Part shown: piece after piece, positions 25,093-31,394 of the stretch
Position numbering within the stretch: the first letter of the stretch is position 1
How the letters are laid out: each line of letters begins with the position of its first letter
Source: Streptomyces griseus
GTDB taxonomy: Bacteria; Bacteroidota; Bacteroidia; Chitinophagales; Chitinophagaceae
Direction of reading: 5' to 3'
Length of the DNA stretch: 31,394 nt
Assembly (NCBI GenBank): GCA_943323705.2
Contig: CALPIT020000002.1
Span: 1 to 31,394, forward strand
The notes under the pieces: generated by a model
The model's database searches: none
Told to the model about the DNA's origin: nothing
The model's input: only the letters and a program-made list of their open reading frames with translations
Position numbers and translations under genes: made by a program

Positions 25093-26823
25093 ATGATCAT
25101 ACTTGGAATAAATGCCTATCATGCTGATGCTTCTGCAGCAATTTTTGTTGATGGGAAATTAGTAGCAGCTATTGAAGAAGAGCGTTTCAGAAGAGTAAAG
25201 CATTGGGCCGGTTTTCCTGAATTAGCCATACAGTTTTGTGTTCAAGAAGCCGGTATTTCATTTGAAGATATTGACTTTTTTGCTATAGGCCGTGATACTA
25301 AAGCTAAGTTTTTTAAAAAGATTCTATATGTAGCCAAAAATCCATTTGGGAATTTAGCTGCAATAAAAGACAGACTTACCAATCATAAAAAAGTAGCTTC
25401 AATCGAAAAGCAACTCGCCGATTTATCAGGGTTAAAAGAAGAGGAATTTGATGGTAAGGTAATAAATGTGGAACATCACAGAAGTCATTTGGCTTCAGCG
25501 TTTTTTGCTTCGCCCTTTAAAAAAGCAGCTTGTTTGTCAATTGATGGCTCGGGTGATTTTTCAACCACTATGACTGCAATTGGAGATGACAATGAAATTG
25601 AAGTTTTACAATCAGTTGATTTTCCTCACTCTTTGGGCATTTTTTATACTGCATTTACACAACTTTTAGGGTTCCCACATTATGGAGATGAATACAAAGT
25701 AATGGGAATGGCTCCTTATGGTGAACCAAAATATCTCGAAAAACTAAAAGATGTAATCCATCTTACAGATGATGGTTTATTTAAGTTGAACTTGAAATAT
25801 TTCAGAAAAGGAACTTCGGGCGTAATCACTTATGGTGATGATCATATTCCTGTAGTTGCGCCTATGTTCAGTAATTATATGGTTCAGAAATTTGGAGCTC
25901 CCAGATTAAAAGATGAACCCTTACAACAATTTCATAAAGACATGGCATCTTCTGTGCAACGAATGACAGAGTTGACCATATTTCACATCTTGAATCATCT
26001 TCATAAAAAAACGGGACTAGATGCGGTTTGTATAGCAGGAGGCGTTGCACAGAACAGTGTCGCAAACGGCAAAATAACTTCAAATACACCATTCAAACAG
26101 GTATATATACCATCGGCCGGACATGATGCGGGTATTTCATTTGGAGCTGCGCTTTATGTTCAGCATCAATTGCAACAAATGGAAAGGCAAGAACCTATTT
26201 ACACAGCATATACGGGCAGCTATTACAATAATGATGAAATAATAGAAATGCTTACTGCAAAAGGGATTTCCTTTACTCAACTAGAAGATGAAGCGCTTTA
26301 CGAAGAAGTAACCAACTGCTTGATTAATGGAGGAGTGGTAGGTTGGATGAATGGCAGAGCAGAATTTGGCCCAAGAGCCTTAGGTGGCAGATCAATAATT
26401 GCTGATCCAAGAAGAAATGATGCCAAAGAATTATTGAACGCCAAAATCAAAAGAAGAGAAAGTTTTAGGCCGTTTGCACCTTCTATTTTAAAGGAATATG
26501 TAAATGAATATTTCGAAATAGACGAACCCGTTCCATTCATGGAAAAAGTATTTCCTATTAAAAAAGAAAAAAGAAGTCTTATACCCGCTGTTACTCATGT
26601 TGATGGAACTGGTCGACTTCAATCTGTAGATAAAGAAGTTTCACCGAAATACTACCAACTTATAGAAACTTTCAGAAAAAAAACAGGCGTTCCCATTTTA
26701 TTAAATACTTCATTCAACGAAAATGAACCCATTGTTAACCAGCCCGAAGAAGCCCTAAATTGCTTTCTGAGAACCCAAATGGATATGCTGGTCATGGAAA
26801 ATATTGTCGTAAAAAGAAATTAA
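25093..26823 (+). CDS. O-carbamoyltransferase (NodU/CmcH/TobZ family)
   Basis: A 576-residue protein of normal family length. The N-terminal kinase-like fold begins LGINAYHADASAAIFVDGKL, with EEERFRRVKHWAGFP and the metal-binding histidines in VEHHRSH (126-132); further on are DGSGDF, GDEYKVMGMAPYG and CIAGGVAQN. The C-terminal YrdC-like domain has GRAEFGPRALGGRSI, FRPFAPSILKE and LLNTSFNENEPIV. NodU-type enzymes transfer carbamoyl from carbamoyl phosphate, via carbamoyl-AMP, to a hydroxyl on a sugar. It would add a carbamoyl group to a residue of this glycan. It starts 32 bases after the exosortase-like gene. The gap after it is 71 bases, the largest inside the locus. Confidence 0.95.
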   Translation: MIILGINAYHADASAAIFVDGKLVAAIEEERFRRVKHWAGFPELAIQFCVQEAGISFEDIDFFAIGRDTKAKFFKKILYVAKNPFGNLAAIKDRLTNHKKVASIEKQLADLSGLKEEEFDGKVINVEHHRSHLASAFFASPFKKAACLSIDGSGDFSTTMTAIGDDNEIEVLQSVDFPHSLGIFYTAFTQLLGFPHYGDEYKVMGMAPYGEPKYLEKLKDVIHLTDDGLFKLNLKYFRKGTSGVITYGDDHIPVVAPMFSNYMVQKFGAPRLKDEPLQQFHKDMASSVQRMTELTIFHILNHLHKKTGLDAVCIAGGVAQNSVANGKITSNTPFKQVYIPSAGHDAGISFGAALYVQHQLQQMERQEPIYTAYTGSYYNNDEIIEMLTAKGISFTQLEDEALYEEVTNCLINGGVVGWMNGRAEFGPRALGGRSIIADPRRNDAKELLNAKIKRRESFRPFAPSILKEYVNEYFEIDEPVPFMEKVFPIKKEKRSLIPAVTHVDGTGRLQSVDKEVSPKYYQLIETFRKKTGVPILLNTSFNENEPIVNQPEEALNCFLRTQMDMLVMENIVVKRN

Positions 26824-26835
26824 TAGCAGCTTACG

Positions 26836-26868
26836 CACAATAATTAAATAGAATACTTTATTATTGTG
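26836..26868. repeat. Inverted repeat after the carbamoyltransferase gene
   Basis: CACAATAAT at 26836-26844 is exactly complementary to ATTATTGTG at 26860-26868, giving a 9-base-pair stem with a 15-base loop. It lies in the 71-base gap between the carbamoyltransferase and the next GT2 gene. The stem is AT-rich and no T-run follows, so it is a poor intrinsic terminator. It could be an operator or a weak attenuator. Confidence 0.4.
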
Positions 26869-26894
26869 ACTAATCATTAAGATCGCTCCTGTCA

Positions 26895-27641
26895 ATGAAA
26901 GTCTCCATCATCACAGTAACATATAATTCAGAGAAATATCTCGGTGATTGTATTTTATCTGTGGTAAATCAACGATACAAGAATATTGAACATATTATTA
27001 TCGATGGTAAATCAAAGGACGGAACTGTTGACATTATAAAAAAATACGAGAATCATATTTCCAAATGGGTTTCAGAAATAGATAAGGGAATGTATGATGC
27101 CATCAATAAAGGGATGGAAATGGCTACCGGTGATGTCATCGGGATTTTAAACAGCGATGATATGCTGGAAGATGATTCGGTGGTTGACGCTATAGTTGAT
27201 GCCTTTGAAAAACAGAAAGTTGATAGCATCTATGGCGATCTTGAATATGTAGACCCCGATAATATCAAGAAAATTTACAGAATCTGGAAAGGCAAACCTT
27301 ACAAAAGAAGTTTGTTTCAATTAGGTTGGATGCCTGCTCATCCTACATTTTATTTTAAAAGAGAACTGTTTCTAAAGTACGGTGGTTATGAAACCCATTT
27401 TTTTAGTGCTGCCGATTATGAATTCATGTGCAGGTATTTGTTTCAAAATCATATCAGCGCTTATTATATTCCAAAATTGTTGGTGAAAATGAGAAGGGGA
27501 GGACAGAGCAACAGCAATATGAAAATAAGGCTCAGGGCCAATCGCAGAGATTATCTAGCGATGAAAAAAAACGGAGTGCGATTTCCTTTCCTAGTTTCAA
27601 TATTAAAACCTTTAAGTAAATTACACCAGTATTATAAGTGA
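26895..27641 (+). CDS. GT2 family glycosyltransferase (WcaA-like)
   Basis: A 248-residue GT-A enzyme. VSIITVTYNSEKYLGDCILS is followed by HIIIDGKSKDGT, then the subgroup marker DKGMYDAINKGM and the metal-binding NSDD (86-89). MPAHPTFYFKRELF and the last block around AADYEFMCRYL are typical of the colanic-acid WcaA-like branch. The short length and last position before the phosphatase gene fit an enzyme acting early in repeat-unit synthesis, though this cannot be proven from position. Its start is ATG 26895, after the largest gap within the locus. Confidence 0.93.
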   Translation: MKVSIITVTYNSEKYLGDCILSVVNQRYKNIEHIIIDGKSKDGTVDIIKKYENHISKWVSEIDKGMYDAINKGMEMATGDVIGILNSDDMLEDDSVVDAIVDAFEKQKVDSIYGDLEYVDPDNIKKIYRIWKGKPYKRSLFQLGWMPAHPTFYFKRELFLKYGGYETHFFSAADYEFMCRYLFQNHISAYYIPKLLVKMRRGGQSNSNMKIRLRANRRDYLAMKKNGVRFPFLVSILKPLSKLHQYYK

Positions 27642-27687
27642 TCAACAAGCAAGATTTATTACCTCAATTTTGAAAATAGCATAAAAT

Positions 27688-28428
27688 ATGTTTTCATTTT
27701 TCAAAAAAAAACAAGTTCAGGAAGACGTTAATTATTTCCCCATAGAATTGGATATCCATTCTCATATTCTTCCCGGAATTGATGATGGCTCTCCAAATTT
27801 GGAAACTTCCATTGAGCTAGTAAAAGGGTTGATGTCACTTGGTGTAAAAAAATCAATTGCCACACCTCATATCATTGGCGATTTGTACAGAAACAATCCT
27901 GAAACCATAAATGGGGCGTTATCATTATTACAAGCAGAATTAAAAAAACAGCAAATTGATTTTGAAGTAAAAGCCGCTGCAGAGTATATGCTGGATAGTT
28001 ATTTCCTCGAACTTTTAAACAATGGTCAAAAGTTATTGACATTGAAGGATAATATCATTCTTACTGAATTTTCTTATGCTTCTATGCCTGATGATCCGGG
28101 TAAACATTCATTTGCCATTCAAATGGCTGGCTATAGTCCAATTTTGGCTCACCCAGAGAGATACCCTTATTATTACGGCAATTATAAAATGTATCACCGG
28201 TTATCAGAATTGGGATTCATGCTGCAATTGAATCTCTTATCGCTCACGGGCTATTATGGTAAAGAAGCGGTAAAAGCCGCTGAATATATGCTGAAAAACG
28301 AATTGATTTCTTTTGTGGGAACCGATATGCATCATGAAAGACATCTCGGTATGTTATGTGAGCCCCGAACCAAAAATACCCTTCATCACCATCTTTCTCA
28401 CCGTAACTGGAATGATTTTTTGGACTAG
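27688..28428 (+). CDS. PHP-type tyrosine-protein phosphatase (CpsB/YwqE family)
   Basis: A 246-residue PHP-domain protein. The metal-binding opening LDIHSHILPGIDDGS (21-35, histidines 24 and 26) is the CpsB/YwqE signature. ATPHIIG, ILAHPERYPYY and FVGTDMHHERHLG supply the other metal ligands. In Firmicutes these manganese-dependent enzymes dephosphorylate the capsule tyrosine kinase and so control chain length or output. In Bacteroidota, homologues are common at exopolysaccharide loci. No Wzc/Wzz-type kinase gene is in the window, so its partner must lie elsewhere. A run of nine A at 27703-27711 falls within codons 6-8. It is the last plus-strand gene of the locus, ending 47 bases from the convergent mtaB stop. 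Confidence 0.92.
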   Translation: MFSFFKKKQVQEDVNYFPIELDIHSHILPGIDDGSPNLETSIELVKGLMSLGVKKSIATPHIIGDLYRNNPETINGALSLLQAELKKQQIDFEVKAAAEYMLDSYFLELLNNGQKLLTLKDNIILTEFSYASMPDDPGKHSFAIQMAGYSPILAHPERYPYYYGNYKMYHRLSELGFMLQLNLLSLTGYYGKEAVKAAEYMLKNELISFVGTDMHHERHLGMLCEPRTKNTLHHHLSHRNWNDFLD

Positions 28429-28475
28429 ATCTATTTCTTTGTTTAGAAGTTTTCGATAAGACTTTGTAGTAGTTT

Positions 28476-29744
28476 TTAAATCTTCCAATCCATTATTTTA
28501 TTTTCCCACTCCTTATTATAAACGGTAGTTATTTTGATGTAATTGTCGCTGTAGCCTTCCATCATTCCGTTTTTATTTTCCCCTTCGAATAAAACTTTTC
28601 TGGTTTGACCAACATGAGCATTGGTGAATTCTTGCATTTTTAAGTAGCTGATATTTCTGAGGATTTTATTTCTTTCGTTTCTGATATGAATTGGAACGAC
28701 GGGTTTTATTTCTAATGCTTGAGTCTTGTCTCTTTCTGAATAAGTGAAAACGTGTAAATATGAAATGCCCAGTTCTTCAATAAATTTTGCCGACTCGTTA
28801 AAGTCTTGGTCAGTTTCACCTGGGAAGCCTACGATAACGTCTGCTCCAATACAAGCATGAGGCATCAATAATTTAATCAATCCCACACGTTCGGAATATA
28901 TCTCTCTTTTATAACGACGACGCATATTCGCCAATGTCTTGTTGCTACCACTCTGCAATGGAATATGAAAGTGCGGCATAAACTTTTTGCTATGGCTTAC
29001 AAATTCAATCATTTCATTGGTCAGTAGATTGGGTTCGATAGAAGAAATTCTGAATCTTTCTATCGGCGCTTCTTCTTCAAGCGCTTTTATCAAATCGAAG
29101 AAATTTTCTTCATGCTTTCTTCCGCCTGTATATCCTTTTCCAAAATCTCCCAAATTGATTCCTGTTAACACAATTTCTTTCGCACCGCCTTTGGCAATTT
29201 CATTCACATTAGCGATTACATTGTCTATGCTGTCGCTTCTGCTTTTTCCTCTTGCCATGGGTATGGTACAAAAACTGCAATTGTAATCACAGCCGTCCTG
29301 TACTTTTAAAAATATTCTTGTCCTTTCTTTTACGGAATGGGTAGGAGTGAAGACATTTACATCTTCAATATCGCAGCTGCAAATTTTACCTGAATCATTT
29401 TTACTGAGTTCTTTCAAATGTGTGGTAATGTTGAATTTTTCAGCAGCACCTAATACTAGATTTACGCCGGGAATAGAAGCGATTTCCTGAGGTTTCAACT
29501 GTGCATAACAACCAGTAATCACTACCAAGGCTTCTGGCGCTTTTTTCTGAATTCTCCTTACCAGCTGTCGACATTCTTTATCGGCATTTTCGGTAACAGA
29601 GCAAGTGTTGATCACATACAAGTCCGCCACTTCATCGAAATCTTTTTTGATGAAACCATCATTTTCAAGCATACGCGAAATGGCAGTAGTTTCACTGAAA
29701 TTCAACTTGCAACCGAGAGTATGTAAGGCAACTGTTTTGCTCAT
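28476..29744 (-). CDS. mtaB: tRNA (N6-threonylcarbamoyladenosine-37-C2)-methylthiotransferase MtaB
   Basis: A 422-residue radical-SAM methylthiotransferase that converts t6A37 to ms2t6A37 in tRNAs reading ANN codons. The N-terminal UPF0004 domain has its three cluster cysteines at C12 (HTLGCKLN), C48 (NTCSVT) and C79 (TGCYAQ). The radical-SAM cysteines are C152, C156 and C159 (DGCDYNCSFCTIP). GCKLN with KDxxxxADLYVINTCSVT points to MtaB rather than MiaB or RimO. I chose ATG 29744; a TTG nine bases upstream would add three residues. It is a housekeeping gene unrelated to the glycan locus and is convergent with it. Confidence 0.95.
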   Translation of the reverse strand: MSKTVALHTLGCKLNFSETTAISRMLENDGFIKKDFDEVADLYVINTCSVTENADKECRQLVRRIQKKAPEALVVITGCYAQLKPQEIASIPGVNLVLGAAEKFNITTHLKELSKNDSGKICSCDIEDVNVFTPTHSVKERTRIFLKVQDGCDYNCSFCTIPMARGKSRSDSIDNVIANVNEIAKGGAKEIVLTGINLGDFGKGYTGGRKHEENFFDLIKALEEEAPIERFRISSIEPNLLTNEMIEFVSHSKKFMPHFHIPLQSGSNKTLANMRRRYKREIYSERVGLIKLLMPHACIGADVIVGFPGETDQDFNESAKFIEELGISYLHVFTYSERDKTQALEIKPVVPIHIRNERNKILRNISYLKMQEFTNAHVGQTRKVLFEGENKNGMMEGYSDNYIKITTVYNKEWENKIMDWKI

Positions 29745-29750
29745 GGAGGG

Positions 29751-29758
29751 CAAAGGTA
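29751..29758 (-). promoter_or_regulatory. Possible Bacteroidota -7 box for mtaB
   Basis: Read on the minus strand, TACCTTTG fits the Bacteroidota sigma consensus TAnnTTTG exactly and ends six bases before the chosen mtaB ATG. No TTTG is seen at the usual -33 distance, where there is instead the A/C-rich repeat strand. If real, the transcript would be leaderless or nearly so. Confidence 0.35.
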
Positions 29759-29769
29759 TAGATTATTTA

Positions 29770-29810
29770 GTTTGTTGTTTGGTGTTTGTTGTTTGGCGTT
29801 TGGCGTTTTT
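29770..29810. repeat. G/T-rich imperfect repeat tract upstream of mtaB
   Basis: About 40 bases made of variants of GTTTGTT, GTTTGGTG and GTTTGGCG, almost lacking A and C on the plus strand. The units are imperfect and of mixed length, so it reads as low-complexity sequence rather than a clean tandem array. It lies where the mtaB -33 element would be expected. The remaining bases 29811-29869 show nothing I can name. Confidence 0.6.
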
Positions 29811-29869
29811 TGATTGTAGACTTCACAGCAATTTCTTCATTAAGGGACTTTGCATGTGAGCTATTTTTT

Positions 29870-29925
29870 AATCCCTAATCCCTAATCCCTAATCCCTAAT
29901 CCCCAATCCCCAATTCCTAATCCCT
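29870..29925. repeat. Heptamer tandem array, eight units of AATCCCT
   Basis: Eight contiguous 7-base units. Units 1-4 and 8 are AATCCCT, units 5 and 6 are AATCCCC and unit 7 is AATTCCT. On the minus strand this reads (AGGGATT)n, with six consecutive runs of three or more G spaced by ATTA, a pattern able to form a G-quadruplex in the GH31 transcript or the DNA. The GH31 stop codon lies inside the array (29917-29919). Confidence 0.95.
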
Positions 29926-31394
29926 AACAATCCTTACACTAACTTCTTTATGCTCAAAAACTAAAGGAATGCTGATTCCGTTTATACTTGCATCTGCAAA
30001 CGTTATATTCATTTTTTTGCCATTGATAAACACAGCCCTAACTCCATTGACATTGGGAACAGACAATTTCAATTTTCTTTTCTGCTGCAGACCAGGGTAA
30101 TGCCCGCCGTTGCTACTGATTTGAATATTGATTTCTTTTGAGCTTGTTCCTGTGGATTTGAAGTTTGTCAATTCATACTGATGCTGTTTGATAGCATCTG
30201 GATTGGTTCCATCATCTTCATACAAAGTATAAGAACTTGGTTTAGCTGACAAGAAATAAAAAACGTTTAGTTCTTTGTTATTGTATTCTTCTGTGTTTTG
30301 CATAGGTGCCGCAAATGGAATAAAACTTCCTTCTTTTACAAAAACAGGAATATTGCTGATATTGATTTGGTCATCTTTAATCCATTGATGTCCATTTATT
30401 TCTTTGAAATTATGAATGTTGGTCCAGGTGCCTGAAGGGATATAATAGTCCATTGTGGTTGCGCTTTTGTCTGTAACTGGCACCACCATTACGTTTTCGC
30501 CCCATAGGTATTGTTGCGTGGCTTTGTATAAATTACTATCATTTTCATTGATGAAGAACATTGGCGTTATCAATGGTTTGCCATTAAATGCTTGCTGATA
30601 ACTTAAATTGTAATTATATGGCAGCCATTTATATCTTTCTATAGCTGCTTTTTTGGCTAAAGATTTTGTTGGTTCCGGCCATTCAGATGCTTCGCTGGGA
30701 ATATTATTTTCTTCATTGCTTAAATTTCCCAAAGCAGTTCCATGAGGTCTGAAAATAGGAGTGAATACTGCGAATTGTAACCATCTTATATACAATTCGG
30801 CATCAGCTGTTGCTCTGCTAAATCCACCTGCATCGCTGTGAACATAGGGCACACCACTGATACTCATACCTTGAATATTTGGTAACTGTGCTTTTAAACC
30901 ATCCCAGCTTCTGCTCACATCGCCTGTCCAGGGAAAGCTGCTATAACGAGGCGTGCCTACATAACCACTTCTATTGAGATGGAATAATCTTTTCTGGGGG
31001 TAATACTTTTTATAATTTTCATACAGCATTTTACTCCAGTAATGTCCATAAATATTATGTACTTCGTCAGCACCAAATTTTCTGTTGAAGCCAAAGTCTT
31101 TCAAATTATGAAACATCGCTGAAGGATGTCTTTCAGGTTCACCCAAATCGCCCCACCAGCCTTCAACACCAATATCCATCTGGGCTTTGTATTTATCAAA
31201 AAACCATTGCTTGGTATCGTTTCTGAAAATATCTAGCAAGCCGCCATTTCCGAAATAAAAATCAGTCATGAAGAAAGGCTTATTGTTGCTGTCCACTGCC
31301 TGGTGTTTTTTTGAATCTTCAAATCGTGTTGAAGAATTGACGACAAATGGTTCTGTTATTAAAATGGTTTTGATGTTTTCTTTTTTAAAATCAG
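29917..31394 (-). CDS. Glycoside hydrolase family 31 alpha-glycosidase, C-terminal part (5' end outside window)
   Basis: The frame stays open to the window edge, so only about 490 C-terminal residues are seen. A GTG at 31294-31296 is internal and not the start. The catalytic nucleophile is the Asp of GWWGDLGEPE (codon 31147-31149) and the acid/base is the Asp of PWTGDVSRSW (codon 30919-30921). HSDAGGF and RWLQFAVFTPIFRPHG are further GH31 markers. After the barrel come the usual beta domains, with TLYEDDGT typical of the DUF5110 region. GH31 enzymes cut alpha-glucosides, xylosides or related links; specificity cannot be fixed here. The signal peptide, if any, lies outside. The protein's last codons and its stop fall in the heptamer array. 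Confidence 0.93.
   Translation of the reverse strand, partial: DFKKENIKTILITEPFVVNSSTRFEDSKKHQAVDSNNKPFFMTDFYFGNGGLLDIFRNDTKQWFFDKYKAQMDIGVEGWWGDLGEPERHPSAMFHNLKDFGFNRKFGADEVHNIYGHYWSKMLYENYKKYYPQKRLFHLNRSGYVGTPRYSSFPWTGDVSRSWDGLKAQLPNIQGMSISGVPYVHSDAGGFSRATADAELYIRWLQFAVFTPIFRPHGTALGNLSNEENNIPSEASEWPEPTKSLAKKAAIERYKWLPYNYNLSYQQAFNGKPLITPMFFINENDSNLYKATQQYLWGENVMVVPVTDKSATTMDYYIPSGTWTNIHNFKEINGHQWIKDDQINISNIPVFVKEGSFIPFAAPMQNTEEYNNKELNVFYFLSAKPSSYTLYEDDGTNPDAIKQHQYELTNFKSTGTSSKEINIQISSNGGHYPGLQQKRKLKLSVPNVNGVRAVFINGKKMNITFADASINGISIPLVFEHKEVSVRIVRD

Noticed and set aside
28429..28475. Expected bidirectional terminator between the convergent phosphatase and mtaB genes
   Set aside because: I looked for a stem followed by a T-run on either strand and saw no convincing hairpin in these 47 bases.
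29605..29859. Plus-strand open frame across the mtaB 5' end and the G/T-rich tract
   Set aside because: Half of it is antisense to mtaB and the rest translates low-complexity repeat; no protein features.
29870..29925. Heptamer array as a CRISPR or insertion-site remnant
   Set aside because: Units are 7 bases and contiguous, with no spacers, no cas genes and no transposase or longer flanking repeats.

Overview
The window is an AT-rich, densely packed stretch of a Bacteroidota chromosome, most likely from a Chitinophagaceae-like member. This rests on low GC, the near absence of Shine-Dalgarno sequences, many TTG starts, one TAnnTTTG -7 box, an exosortase-like protein inside a glycan locus, and a CpsB/YwqE-type PHP phosphatase at the end of the locus. 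The organism is inferred from style; no rRNA, tRNA or other marker is present. I saw no insertion sequence, phage gene, CRISPR array or RNA gene.

Positions 1-28428 hold one continuous plus-strand surface-polysaccharide locus, with gene gaps of 0-71 bases and many 1-4 base overlaps. It opens inside an AsnB-type amidotransferase (1-1185), followed by a GT4 glycosyltransferase, a Wzm/Wzt polysaccharide ABC exporter, a hexapeptide acyltransferase, an FkbM methyltransferase and a GT2 enzyme. At 6850-10511 lies the most unusual part: a DRE-TIM aldolase fused to an uncharacterised domain, a CMP-sugar synthetase-like cytidylyltransferase, a HAD phosphatase and a DUF115/GT42-like putative transferase. 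The order mirrors the logic of Kdo or sialic-acid synthesis (C-C bond formation, dephosphorylation, CMP activation, transfer), but with an unrelated aldolase where KdsA or NeuB would be. I infer a pathway to a CMP-activated 2-keto acid sugar that does not use the known PEP synthases.

Positions 10523-18069 are mainly glycosyltransferases (GT2 and GT4 types) with another FkbM methyltransferase. Positions 18070-22018 hold the third FkbM methyltransferase, a polysaccharide deacetylase paired with a GNAT acyltransferase, and a GT4. Positions 22022-26823 hold a Wzy-like membrane polymerase, a GT4, an exosortase-like membrane cysteine protease and a NodU/CmcH O-carbamoyltransferase. A GT2 and a PHP-type tyrosine phosphatase close the locus. 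The predicted product is a long, heavily decorated glycan (methylated, acylated, carbamoylated, possibly amidated). Components of both ABC-dependent and Wzy-dependent assembly are present, but no Wzx flippase or Wzc/Wzz is visible.

Positions 28476-31394 are on the minus strand and unrelated: the tRNA methylthiotransferase gene mtaB and the 3' part of a GH31 alpha-glycosidase gene, separated by a 172-base gap holding an eight-unit AATCCCT heptamer array, a G/T-rich tract and a likely mtaB -7 box.
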